DNA of 41,049 nucleotides from Bacillota bacterium (GCA_021846165.1 JAJZCL010000002.1:1-41049), one strand, 5' to 3'. Positions 10,183 to 19,519 are shown, counted from the stretch's first letter. Translations and numbers: made by a program. Notes: generated from the sequence alone by a model not told the origin.

Positions 10183-12371
10183 GTCGCTTCTCGCCCCCTT
10201 AAGATCGCCTGCAATTCCCGTTCTAGATCGCTCTTCAATTCCTTCTCGTTCCCTACGGAAGCCTGCGTATTCGCCGTTTCCGACAGTTCCCGCTGACGCA
10301 TCTCGGCATACTCCGCTTGCGTGATTTTCCCCATGTGCAAGTCGTACTCCAGGTCGCGCAAATCCTGATACAGCTTGTCCGCCGCGACACCTGTCAGCGT
10401 AAACTCTGCACCCTTGCGCCTGCGCTGCGGCCACAGCCCAAGCAAAGTGCCAAGAATGTACAAGTAGCCTCCATCCCAGATTAAACTCACCAGCGGATTG
10501 AGGTGGATCTCAAACAGCGCAGCGCCAGTATTGTAATCGGCACCGTCCAGCACTGCGTACAAGTCAAGCCACGAGGTGCTGTACAAGCCGATGTTTGTGG
10601 AAGGGGAGTCGCCGTTTTCAAAAAACGACACGCTCGGTTTAAGCGCTCCCAGTAGGTGACCGGTGTGGGCGTTTTTCACCAACAGCGTGCCCGTCAACAG
10701 CACTTGCCCTGACTGGTGCGCCGTGTTCAACCCATAGTACTCGAACGCGTAACTGCCGAGCGCAACCGTTTGCCCCGGCTTCAAACTGACCGTCATTTGT
10801 TTCGCGTAGCCGCCGGAACCGGCAAAGCCGATCACCATTAGCACGACAGCGATATGCACAATATACCCGCCATACCGTCTGCGATTCCTCGCCACGAGGC
10901 GGACAAGCGATACAATGAACCCTTCACCCGTGATTTCTTTGCGCGCCAGGACAGCAAAGAACCACTCCTGTAAGATGATGACAAGCGCAAACGTTGCCAC
11001 CACGAGCGCAAACAGCGACAGCCAGCCTTGAAAGGCGAACAAGCGCAGTCCCAACCCCACAACGACCGCCGCAAACGCAGGCATCCGCAGCATTTTGGCC
11101 ATTTTGCGCAGGCTTGCGCGGCGCCAGGCCAGCACGGGTCCGATGCCCATCCACAAGACCAGTACCACCCCCACTGGCAGCACCACGACGTCATAAAACG
11201 TTCCGCTCACCATCATCGAACTGCCCGTGACGGCTTCGGACACAAGCGGGAATACCGTCCCCCAGAACACCGCAAACAAGATGCCGATCAAAAGCACATT
11301 GTTAAATAAAAATCCACTTTCTTTGGAAACCGCCGACTCGAACCTGGCGCCGCTTCGCAGCGCGGGGAAGCGCCACACCATGAGCGCCGCCGTCAACACG
11401 AACATGACGGCGACAAAGGTCATGAACACGGTGCCCATTTCCCCGTTCGCAAAGGCGTGAATCGACCACAATAGCCCGCCGCGAGTGAGCGCTGTTCCAA
11501 ACAGTGTTAACAAGTACGTGAGGCTGATCAGCACCACGTTCCACAGCTTGAACATGCCCTTGCGCTCCTGAATGATGGCGGAGTGCAGAAAAGCGGTAGC
11601 GGCGAGCCACGGCATCAGCGCCGCGTTTTCAATCGGATCCCATGACCAGTAGCCGCCCCAGCCGAGTTCCTCGTAGGACCAGTGCGCCCCGTAGATGATG
11701 CCGCAACTCAAAAACAGCCACGAGATCAGCGTCCATGTGCGCGTCGCGACCAGCCACGAAGCGTCTGTTTTCTTCAAAATCAGCGCCGCCATCCCATACG
11801 CGAACGGCACAAGAAAGCCTACATAGCCCAGATACAGATTGACAGGGTGAACCGTCATGCCGGGGTTTTGCAAGAGCGCGTTCAAACCGTTTCCATTTAA
11901 AGGGGGGGTAGTGAGGGTCACAAAAGGTGACGCAAAAAAATTCAAGACGACGACAAAAAACAGGATCACAAATGACATGATCGCCGACACGACCGGCTGC
12001 AACCGTTCGCTATCATGATGCGGTGCGAAGCGAACAACGAATGCGTAAAGGCTGGTGATCAGTAGCCAGAACAACAGCGACCCCGCATTGCCGCCCCAAA
12101 ACGCGGCGATTCGATACACAAGCGCCAGACCGCGACTGGTGTAATCAGCGACGTAGGCGTAGTGGAAATTCAAGGTAACAAGCAGTGCCAAAAGCGCGAT
12201 CGACGCGACGAACACCAGCGCAAACTGCAGCGCTGGTCCGATTTTCGCAAGGATGCCAAGCGGCTGATTGGCCGGGCTGTGCGCGGACAGGATCGATACG
12301 ACGAGCGAACATGGCACCACCAAAAGCAATAGGGACAATGCGTCCCGCCCCAGCGTTCCGATCAAGGCCAC
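10179..12371 (-). CDS. ccmF: cytochrome c-type biogenesis protein CcmF with CcmI-like C-terminal extension
   Basis: ELGWGGYWSWDPIENAALMPWLAATAFLHS (CcmF WWD domain) and multiple TM; tail LYQDLRDLEYDLHMGKITQAEYAEMRQREL. Confidence 0.9.
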   Translation of the reverse strand: MALIGTLGRDALSLLLLVVPCSLVVSILSAHSPANQPLGILAKIGPALQFALVFVASIALLALLVTLNFHYAYVADYTSRGLALVYRIAAFWGGNAGSLLFWLLITSLYAFVVRFAPHHDSERLQPVVSAIMSFVILFFVVVLNFFASPFVTLTTPPLNGNGLNALLQNPGMTVHPVNLYLGYVGFLVPFAYGMAALILKKTDASWLVATRTWTLISWLFLSCGIIYGAHWSYEELGWGGYWSWDPIENAALMPWLAATAFLHSAIIQERKGMFKLWNVVLISLTYLLTLFGTALTRGGLLWSIHAFANGEMGTVFMTFVAVMFVLTAALMVWRFPALRSGARFESAVSKESGFLFNNVLLIGILFAVFWGTVFPLVSEAVTGSSMMVSGTFYDVVVLPVGVVLVLWMGIGPVLAWRRASLRKMAKMLRMPAFAAVVVGLGLRLFAFQGWLSLFALVVATFALVIILQEWFFAVLARKEITGEGFIVSLVRLVARNRRRYGGYIVHIAVVLMVIGFAGSGGYAKQMTVSLKPGQTVALGSYAFEYYGLNTAHQSGQVLLTGTLLVKNAHTGHLLGALKPSVSFFENGDSPSTNIGLYSTSWLDLYAVLDGADYNTGAALFEIHLNPLVSLIWDGGYLYILGTLLGLWPQRRRKGAEFTLTGVAADKLYQDLRDLEYDLHMGKITQAEYAEMRQRELSETANTQASVGNEKELKSDLERELQAILRGREAT

Positions 12372-12402
12372 CCCTCCAGCCGCTTGCTATCGTGACAACG
12401 TA

Positions 12403-12813
12403 TCATGATCCGCTTTGCGCCGTATACTTGGACGGACACTTAATTAATAAATTCGTAGCTTTGAGCATGCCACTTTGTTCGATCGTGCCGGTGACGATGA
12501 TCGGCCAGCCGTTGGCAAAGTCGCTTGGCCGCAACCCGTGGTAAGCCACGGTTAACGAACGGTCGCCAACCTGATCTTGAATGGCAAACTGCAGATACTC
12601 GGTCGCCGAATTCCACACCACGCTGTTCGGCGTGATCTTCCCGCTTACCGTCAGAACCTCGCCCGCCTTCGGATGCTCGGCGAGCGCCTGATTGACCGTC
12701 ATATAGTAGCTCGATGCTCGCGCCACTCCCATCGCCACAAGTCCTACGATGACGAGCGCGACGAGCGCGAACGCCGTCCATAACTTGACACGCGTACTCA
12801 GACCCATCACCAC
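12403..12813 (-). CDS. ccmE: cytochrome c maturation protein CcmE, CxxxY variant
   Basis: N-terminal TM, OB-fold-like VSGKITPNSVVW..VAYHGLRPSDFANGWPIIVTGTIEQSGMLKATNLLIKCPSKY. Confidence 0.85.
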   Translation of the reverse strand: MVMGLSTRVKLWTAFALVALVIVGLVAMGVARASSYYMTVNQALAEHPKAGEVLTVSGKITPNSVVWNSATEYLQFAIQDQVGDRSLTVAYHGLRPSDFANGWPIIVTGTIEQSGMLKATNLLIKCPSKYTAQSGS

Positions 12814-12825
12814 TTTTCATGAAAA

Positions 12826-13365
12826 TTACAGGTAACTCCGCCATTCCTTTTCCGCACGCGCCGAAATCACATACTCCTCGTCGCGCGCAGCCCCTGTCTG
12901 CGTCGACAATTGTGTGCTTTTGCGCCGTACAAACCAAACGCCGAGCGCAAACGCCACGACCACTCCCACAACAGGCAACCCCCACGCAATGGCGCCAAAC
13001 CCGCGGCGAGGCGGATTGGCCAGCACCGCTTGGCCGTAGTCGGTCTCCATCGTCGCGAGAATTTGCGCGTTGCTCATGCCACGATCCAGCATCGATGCGA
13101 TCTGCCTGCGGATTTTCCAGGCCGCCGTCACATTGGAACTGGCCACCGTCTGTGTGGTGGTGTCACCTGGAGCGTGCAACTGAGAAGCAATGAATTGCAT
13201 ACGCCGCTCTAGGGTGTCGCCTTGCGTTGAACCGAAGACGCCAGCGGCAAAGAGTGTCGCGAAGAGTGCCACAAGCACGATGACAGTCGCGATGATCGGC
13301 CAACCATACCTGAAATGCGTTCTCCCCAACCCGACACCTCCCCATATTCCGTTCATATCGAACAT
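12826..13365 (-). CDS. CcmH-like protein lacking the LRCxxC motif
   Basis: IRRQIASMLDRGMSNAQILATMETDYGQAVLANPPRRGFGAIAWGLPVV is CcmH-like; no cysteine in the predicted protein. Confidence 0.7.
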   Translation of the reverse strand: MFDMNGIWGGVGLGRTHFRYGWPIIATVIVLVALFATLFAAGVFGSTQGDTLERRMQFIASQLHAPGDTTTQTVASSNVTAAWKIRRQIASMLDRGMSNAQILATMETDYGQAVLANPPRRGFGAIAWGLPVVGVVVAFALGVWFVRRKSTQLSTQTGAARDEEYVISARAEKEWRSYL

Positions 13366-13493
13366 TATAACGCATTCCTCAAAATTCACGTGTGACTGTT
13401 TGCGGACAAACCACAAAAATCCGCTATAATAGAACACAGTTCCACCATTTGTCGATTTGTGTTCCGCACTGATGACAAAGGAGAGCGGCGACG

Positions 13494-14852
13494 ATGATCA
13501 AAGAACTGACTGCTTTTTTATCTGAAGAACAAGTGAGCGTCAATCCATCCATCCGCGAACAACACAGTCACGACGAGTCATACCACACTCCTGTCTTGCC
13601 CGATGTCGTCGTATTTGCCAAGTCTCGCAGCGACGTCGTCAAGGTCATGCAAGTCGCCGTGAAACACCGTGTTCCCGTCGTCCCGTTCGCTGCCGGGAGC
13701 AGCCTGGAAGGCCACGCCATCCCCATCCGCGGCGGCATCAGTCTGGATATGATGGGGATGGACAAGATTCTGGAGATTCGCCCTGACGACTTTCTCGTTC
13801 ACGTCGAACCTGGCGTGACGCGCGAGGCACTCAACGAAGCGCTGAAAAAATACGGTTTATTTTTTCCTGTCGATCCCGGCGCCAACGCCTCGCTCGGTGG
13901 TATGGCGGCCACCAACGCCAGTGGCACCACGACGGTGCGTTACGGCGCGATGAAAGAGAATGTCCGCAAGCTTGAGGTGGTGCTGTCAAGCGGGGAAGTG
14001 ATTGAAGTCGGGTCGCTCGCCGCCAAGTCTTCATCAGGGTATCACCTCACCGAACTGTTTATCGGTTCGGAAGGCACACTGGGCGTGATCACCGGATTGT
14101 GGCTGCGCGTTTATGGCATCCCCGAAACGATGGTGGCCGCGCGCGCGACATTCCCCCGCCTCGAAGACGGAGTCGCCGCGACCACGGCAATCATGGGGAC
14201 GGGCATCCCCGTCGCGAGAATGGAACTCGTCGATCCCGCAGCGGTGCGCGGCGTGAATTTTTACAAAAAAACCAACTACCCCGAAATTCCAACCGTATTC
14301 TTTGAGTTTCACGGCAGTCGGGAAAGCCTGGCGCAGGACATCGAACGGGTGCGGGAAATGATCACAGAAGAAGGGTGTACGTCGTTTGCAATCGAGCATA
14401 ACGAGGAGGAGCGGCGCCGCCTTTGGGAGGCGCGGCACGTTGTGGCGCACGCTTTTTTGGCGCAGTATCCGGGCAAACGCCAAATTGTGACCGACGTCTG
14501 TCTGCCGCTGTCGGCGCTGCCGCAGGCGGTCGAAAACGCCCACAAATTGTTGGAACAACTCGATCTTCCCGGCGCCATCGCAGGCCACGTGGGCGATGGC
14601 AACTTTCACACCATTCTCGCGATCGACCCCGACAACCCTGACGACATGCAGAAGGCGGAAGCGTTTAACGAACAAATCGTCCTCGACGCCATCCACCGCG
14701 GCGGCACCTGCACGGGCGAACACGGCGTGGGTTCCGGCAAGCTGAAGTACCAGCGAACCGAACACGGCTCTTCCTATCGAATGATGAAATCCATCAAAAC
14801 GATGCTCGACCCATTCAACATCCTGAACCCTGGCAAGGTCATTGCCGACTGA
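13494..14852 (+). CDS. FAD-linked oxidase (GlcD / D-lactate dehydrogenase type)
   Basis: VPFAAGSSLEGHAIPIRGGISLDM..VDPGANASLGGMAATNASGTTTVRYG..AGHVGDGNFH..GGTCTGEHGVGSGK. Confidence 0.93.
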   Translation: MIKELTAFLSEEQVSVNPSIREQHSHDESYHTPVLPDVVVFAKSRSDVVKVMQVAVKHRVPVVPFAAGSSLEGHAIPIRGGISLDMMGMDKILEIRPDDFLVHVEPGVTREALNEALKKYGLFFPVDPGANASLGGMAATNASGTTTVRYGAMKENVRKLEVVLSSGEVIEVGSLAAKSSSGYHLTELFIGSEGTLGVITGLWLRVYGIPETMVAARATFPRLEDGVAATTAIMGTGIPVARMELVDPAAVRGVNFYKKTNYPEIPTVFFEFHGSRESLAQDIERVREMITEEGCTSFAIEHNEEERRRLWEARHVVAHAFLAQYPGKRQIVTDVCLPLSALPQAVENAHKLLEQLDLPGAIAGHVGDGNFHTILAIDPDNPDDMQKAEAFNEQIVLDAIHRGGTCTGEHGVGSGKLKYQRTEHGSSYRMMKSIKTMLDPFNILNPGKVIAD

Positions 14853-14875
14853 CAGATGCCGCCAGCATAACGCAG

Positions 14876-14905
14876 CCTCCTGCCGCAAATCTTAACGGCA
14901 GGAGG
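14876..14905 (+). promoter_or_regulatory. hairpin overlapping the DUF1540 Shine-Dalgarno
   Basis: CCTCCTGCCG-N10-CGGCAGGAGG, 10-bp perfect stem; the 3' arm contains AGGAGG just before ATG 14909. Confidence 0.6.
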
Positions 14906-14908
14906 TGC

Positions 14909-15088
14909 ATGCGAATGCCTGGCGCAGTGAAGTGCAACGTGGAAGAGTGCATTTACTATGAAGGGGTACACTGCACGGCTGACTCGATCCTGATCAAAAG
15001 CAACGGCAACCCGATCGTCGGCACGGTGCGCGGTACCATGTGCGACACCTTCTCATACCGCAATCCCGGGGAAGGCAGTCGACCTTAG
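14909..15088 (+). CDS. DUF1540 domain protein (59 aa)
   Basis: AVKCNVEECIYYEGVHCTADSILIKSNG...CDTF matches the Cys pattern of DUF1540. Confidence 0.75.
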   Translation: MRMPGAVKCNVEECIYYEGVHCTADSILIKSNGNPIVGTVRGTMCDTFSYRNPGEGSRP

Positions 15089-15143
15089 TTCAGCGTTGAT
15101 TCGCCCCGCCGTCGACTTCGACGGGGCGGTTACATATCCCCGA

Positions 15144-15739
15144 CTAGGTCAAGAAACGACGCTGGACTTTTTTCCCGTCGCAGGTAAAAAGAATTGGTCG
15201 CCCGTCCAGTTGCGTTTCTAGGCTAACCCCCCTGCCCCACAACTTTTGTACGTAGGGCAGGGTTCGCTCCGTGTACTTCGCATCAAGCTCCACGCCCTCA
15301 TACGAGTGCCATAATGACAGCTCTCCCGATAGCGGATCAGGATTGGCTTTGACATAGATCACCGGGTACCCGCCGTTGGTGCGCGATTGCCAGAGCGAGT
15401 CGCGGATTTTCTCGAAGTCCGTTTCGACGACCTTCCACTCACTTCCCACTTTTTGATATACATACAGATCAAGCTCTTCGACAAGTTCTTTGGTCAGGTA
15501 ATTGCGCAGAAACGAACCGTCCGACTCGCTCGCGCGCACCTCGAAAATCTTTTCCGGATCAGCATAGCGGCGAGCGATGTCTTCCCACATTTTGAGTCCG
15601 ACCAGATACGGGTTGACGACAGTTTTCGAGGGCAACACGACACCCGCATGCATCCTCGCAAAATCCAGGTACTCGTCGTCCTCCAGCCCCATCTCGCGCA
15701 TCATGCGCAGGTGCCAATACGTTGCCCACCCTTCGTTCA
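15144..15739 (-). CDS. spoVR: spoVR exon 3 (C-terminal segment)
   Basis: NEGWATYWHLRMMREMGLEDDEYLDFARMHAGVVLPSKTVVNPYLVGLKMWEDIARRYADPEKIFEVR is SpoVR C-terminal; begins abruptly inside the conserved MNEGWATYWH motif. Confidence 0.93.
15726..15739. repeat. att core copy of element E (left)
   Basis: CCACCCTTCGTTCA, identical 14-mer at 18627-18640 in direct orientation. Confidence 0.85.
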
Positions 15740-17164
15740 CTTGACACCGTCAGATCGCAACTGGATTTGCAAGCCATCGTCAATGACGCTTGCCGCCTCA
15801 ACAAACCCTTCGATCCACGTGCGCAGGTTCGCCTCCGACAATAACGCGAACGCAGTTGACACATCGAGCGCCGTTCGCACCGCCTCGTTCGCCACATGCG
15901 CCCTGCGCACGGCCTCCGCCTCCCAGGCGACAAGCGTACGGTTCCACTCTTCCCTCTGCGCCGCCATCTGCTCACGTTCCTTTTGCCACCGATTTGCATC
16001 GATCCCCCCAGCGACATACGCCCGCAGCCATCTCTCCTCGCGCCGCTCGCACTGACGCAGGCGCTTGTGCAGGCGCTGGCGCACCACCTCCGCGCTGTCC
16101 CGCCACTCGACCCGCACACGGCCTATCTGCACCGCTTGAAACAACTCCGCAAGCCCCTCCAAAAACGCAGCCTCTACGTCGTCAGCCGCGATTGCCTTCG
16201 CCCGGCAAACGCCTCCGCTGCGCCGCGCCGCACATCGGTACACGCGGCGCAGACCACGGGAACCCGCCGTTCCGCCATACATGCGACTGTCACATAACGA
16301 ACAGCGCAACAACCCAGACAGCAGGTGCCGACGACGATCCGCAACGCCTGTACTCGCGCCACGCGCTGCGCGTGCCTTGGCCAGTGCAAACTGCCCGTCA
16401 TCAATCAGCGCAGGGTGCGCGTCTTTCGCGACAATTGCCACTTGGTCTCGATTCCAAACCACCGTCCCCGTGTACACAGGGTTGGTGAGGATTTTTTTGA
16501 TCGCGTTGCTCGACCAGGTCTTTTTTTCCCTGGACGCTACGCCCTCTTCATTCAAGCGCCCGGCAATTTGATAGTATCCAAGATGTTCTTCTATAAATAG
16601 AAAAAAAACCTTTCGCACCACGGCGGCCTCGCCTTCGTTCACCACCAGCACCTTGGCGTCCAGCCGGTACCCGTAAGGCGGTCTCGCCAACCACCTGCCG
16701 GACTTCGCCGCATGCGCCATGTTGTCAATCACCCGCTCGCGGATGCGTTCGCGCTCAAACTCAGCGACAGCGCCAAGCACCTGCAACGTCAGGCGCCCAG
16801 ACGGCGTCGCCGTATCAAACGCCTCACTCGTCGATACCAGCGCTACGTGTTGGGTTTCGAGCAGTTCTATCAGGGACAAAAGATCGAGCAGTCGGCGGCT
16901 CAGCCGATCCAGCTTGGTCACGAGCAAACGGGCAAACGGTTCGTGTTGCAGATCATCAAGCAAACGAGAGAGCGCGGGACGGTGCAGGTTTTTGCCGGAG
17001 TACCCGTCATCGATATACAGGCGCAGGTTCGACTCGCGATCCCACCCCTGCGCGGCGCAGTAAGATGTCAAACGCGACTGTTGCTCGGAGAGGGACACCC
17101 CCTCATGCGCCTGTTCGTCTGTGGACACGCGACAATACAGCGCGATATAAGTGATTGTCGTCAT
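15737..17164 (-). CDS. large serine recombinase 1 (element E)
   Basis: IALYCRVSTDEQAHEGVSLSEQQ resolvase domain; YIDDGYSGKNLHRPAL; recombinase domain; zinc ribbon CSLCDSRM..YRCAARRSGGVCRA. Confidence 0.95.
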   Translation of the reverse strand: MTTITYIALYCRVSTDEQAHEGVSLSEQQSRLTSYCAAQGWDRESNLRLYIDDGYSGKNLHRPALSRLLDDLQHEPFARLLVTKLDRLSRRLLDLLSLIELLETQHVALVSTSEAFDTATPSGRLTLQVLGAVAEFERERIRERVIDNMAHAAKSGRWLARPPYGYRLDAKVLVVNEGEAAVVRKVFFLFIEEHLGYYQIAGRLNEEGVASREKKTWSSNAIKKILTNPVYTGTVVWNRDQVAIVAKDAHPALIDDGQFALAKARAARGASTGVADRRRHLLSGLLRCSLCDSRMYGGTAGSRGLRRVYRCAARRSGGVCRAKAIAADDVEAAFLEGLAELFQAVQIGRVRVEWRDSAEVVRQRLHKRLRQCERREERWLRAYVAGGIDANRWQKEREQMAAQREEWNRTLVAWEAEAVRRAHVANEAVRTALDVSTAFALLSEANLRTWIEGFVEAASVIDDGLQIQLRSDGVK

Positions 17165-17221
17165 GCCAGCATCATATGAAACACGTTGCTAGCATAGACT
17201 GAGCGATGAGGAGGCCGTCGG

Positions 17222-17425
17222 ATGCAGGTGACATTTTGCGTGAACAATAACGGAGAATCGCAGGCTTTTTCGCACCTCGACGAACTGCCGCCTACACTGG
17301 CGGCGGCGATGCGAGCAAGTCTTGTCAATCTGCGCCAGAATCTGATTGAATTGGCGATCCACTGCACCGTAGCGGCACAACTGGGCGACGACACCGCGGA
17401 GTCGGCGACGATTCACTTTGATTAG
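17222..17425 (+). CDS. small ORF (67 aa) divergent from recombinase 1
   Basis: AGGAGG SD upstream of ATG; MQVTFCVNNNGESQAFSHLDELPPTLAAAMRASLV; unknown family. Confidence 0.6.
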   Translation: MQVTFCVNNNGESQAFSHLDELPPTLAAAMRASLVNLRQNLIELAIHCTVAAQLGDDTAESATIHFD

Positions 17426-18588
17426 CGAAGCGGCGCGGAGGCGGATTTGCGAAACGCCCACTCGACGACGCCCGCCGCGATCATGACGAGCGCAGCCACG
17501 AGCGCAGCCACCGTCAGGTTAATGGTGTCTTTGAGCCACAGGAACAAGGGGGCGCCGATGGCGAAACCGAGGATGAACGACGCATTAAACAAGGCGTTGA
17601 CCACGCCCCGGACTGCTTCTGGCGCCTCTTCGCCGATCACCCAGGAAAACACCGTCTCTAGCACCCCCGAACCAAGCCCCCACAACAGCGACACGAACAA
17701 AAGCGGCACGAGCGTGCGGGCAAAGGCGAGCCAGGCGGTGCCGACGGCCAAGATGAACATCGCCGCCACTGCGTAGTTGAGCGGGTGGTGTACGCCTGCG
17801 CGACGGATCAACCAGGCATTGATCAGCACCCAACTCACGCCAAGCGGCAAGAACAAGACGCCTCCCCAGAACCCGTTCGCGTGCGCGACGAGCGCCAGCG
17901 GCAGGAGCGCCGACACGCCAAAGTAGACCATCGCGAACAGGACGTTGGCAACGAGCGTCGCAAACAGCAACTTATGACGCAACACCTCGCCCAGTCCCCG
18001 CACGTAATCAGCGAACAAAATTCGGCCACCAGCGCTTTTTTTCTGGGGAATGCGCAGCGCGGCCGCTGCCGCGAAAAAGCCCGCCGCATAGAGCAAAAAC
18101 ACCCCCATCCAGGACAAGCTATCGATCACGCCGCTAAAAAACGGCAGGATGGCTTCCGCCACTGCGATCGCCGTACTGATCCAGGCGAGCGCCTGACGCC
18201 TGCGTTCGCCCGCCTCGAACTCGTCACCGATGATGCTGAGTACCGTCGGCATGATGCCAGCGCTGCCCGCGCCCATCAACGCCCGTCCGCCCAGAATCAA
18301 CCACTGCAAGTGGGTAACCAGCGGAAATAAGCCGCCAATTGAAAACAGTCCCAACCCAACAACCAGAATCCACTTGCGACCCAGGCGGTCGGAGATCACG
18401 CCGAGTACCGGAGTCACAACGAGGTATGCGACGGAGTAGACGGAAATCATCAATCCGATGAAGGAAATCGGGACGTGCAAGTGCGCGGCGATGTCTCTTG
18501 AAGCCGGAAACAGCACGGAATTGGGGAGCATCGCCACAGTCACGGCAAATACAAGCACGCGCAGCAACCCTTGATCGCGCCGGGGCAT
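17422..18588 (-). CDS. MFS transporter (drug/multi-TM permease)
   Basis: MPRRDQGLLRVLVFAVTVAMLPNSVLFPASRDIAAHL..YLVVTPVLGVISDRLGRKWILVVGL; ATG at 18588 with GAGGTG SD, inside the element. Confidence 0.88.
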   Translation of the reverse strand: MPRRDQGLLRVLVFAVTVAMLPNSVLFPASRDIAAHLHVPISFIGLMISVYSVAYLVVTPVLGVISDRLGRKWILVVGLGLFSIGGLFPLVTHLQWLILGGRALMGAGSAGIMPTVLSIIGDEFEAGERRRQALAWISTAIAVAEAILPFFSGVIDSLSWMGVFLLYAAGFFAAAAALRIPQKKSAGGRILFADYVRGLGEVLRHKLLFATLVANVLFAMVYFGVSALLPLALVAHANGFWGGVLFLPLGVSWVLINAWLIRRAGVHHPLNYAVAAMFILAVGTAWLAFARTLVPLLFVSLLWGLGSGVLETVFSWVIGEEAPEAVRGVVNALFNASFILGFAIGAPLFLWLKDTINLTVAALVAALVMIAAGVVEWAFRKSASAPLR

Positions 18589-18626
18589 ACCATTCACCTC
18601 GCTAAGATGCAAAGACCGAACGATGG

Positions 18627-18640
18627 CCACCCTTCGTTCA
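18627..18640. repeat. att core copy of element E (right)
   Basis: CCACCCTTCGTTCA, direct repeat of 15726-15739. Confidence 0.85.
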
Positions 18641-19247
18641 TGATTTTCGTCTCCAATTGTGGCCAAAAATACAGCATTTCTTCACGCAACACGGTAAGGA
18701 TGTCGCGTTGCCAATCGGTAAGCGCTGGGCTGTGGTGGATAAGGTACAATAACAGATCTTTTTCCCACACCTCGGCGCGACCACTCACCGTGTCGGTTTT
18801 TGTCGACGACACTCGATCGTCGAGCGCGAGCAGGTCGTCATAACGCCCCTGACGTTCTTGCGCCACGCTACCGCGCTTTGCGCGATCGGCCGGATTTTGT
18901 TGGGGGCGGCGACGCGCCGTCAACGACGGGTCGATGTGTTCTTGCACCGCGAGCGCCGCGTCGAGGAACGACTCCACCACGTCTTTCCCGTACTGCATTT
19001 CATATTGATGGAAACGCTCGCCGCTCGCCGCCATGCGGTTGACCACGTCTCTTGGCGTCGGCGCGAACAGGGCGTTGTTTTTGAAAAAATCTGCGTGCGC
19101 GAGAACGTGAGCGGCGACCATCAGGTTCTGGACGTACGAATTGCTGTCGAGTAAAAACGCGTAACACGGATCAGCGTTAATCACCAGTTCGTAAATCTTG
19201 CTGAGCCCCAGGTCATAATCCATTTTCATCCGATAAAACGCTTTACC
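18627..19247 (-). CDS. spoVR: spoVR exon 2 (middle segment)
   Basis: GKAFYRMKMDYDLGLSKIYELVINADPCYAFLLDSNSYVQNLMVAAHVLAHADFFKNN...ETKIMNEGW; conserved SpoVR core. Confidence 0.95.
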
Positions 19248-19317
19248 AAATCATCCGCCACGTAAAAAACGCAATAATCCGTATAATCCTCGGGCACCTT
19301 CCATATACATGACAGCA

Positions 19318-19449
19318 CTAGCGGACGCCTTCGCCGGACGACTCGGTGCGCTTGTTCTCCTCGCGCATGTCGCCGCCGCGCCGCAACGCTTCCAGGCAAA
19401 TACGGATGATTTCTTGTTTGGCTCGCTCATCAAGCGAAACGTCTCCCAC
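19318..19449 (-). CDS. small ORF (43 aa), GTG start, divergent from recombinase 2
   Basis: GDVSLDERAKQEIIRICLEALRRGDMREENKRTESSGEGVR; charged/amphipathic, inside the element end. Not in the supplied ORF track. Confidence 0.4.
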   Translation of the reverse strand: MGDVSLDERAKQEIIRICLEALRRGGDMREENKRTESSGEGVR

Positions 19450-19519
19450 GTCGCATCACCCCACTCGTCGCACCCTATGCAAGCACTATTTGTCCTAGTT
19501 CTTTGCGAGGTGAATTCAG

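Larger units (their letters stand above)
15740..18640. mobile_element. intervening element E in spoVR (~2.9 kb)
   Basis: Bounded by the 14-bp direct repeat; contains recombinase 1, a small ORF and an MFS gene; precise removal joins SpoVR ETKIMNEGW to ATYWH in frame. Confidence 0.93.

Noticed and set aside
15559-16488. Several long overlapping ORFs on both strands within recombinase 1 (e.g. 15790-16488 +, 15559-16119 -)
   Set aside because: Low-complexity antisense/alternative-frame ORFs typical of this GC-rich coding DNA; the 475-aa recombinase frame explains the region.
17161-17221. sigma-E promoter (CATATGAT) upstream of recombinase 1
   Set aside because: A -10-like match exists but no convincing -35; not strong enough to call without transcript data.
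18594-19229. 211-aa 'SpoVR' ORF as a stand-alone short protein
   Set aside because: It begins mid-domain and ends in element sequence (PSFGLCILAR*); it is the middle exon of a split gene.
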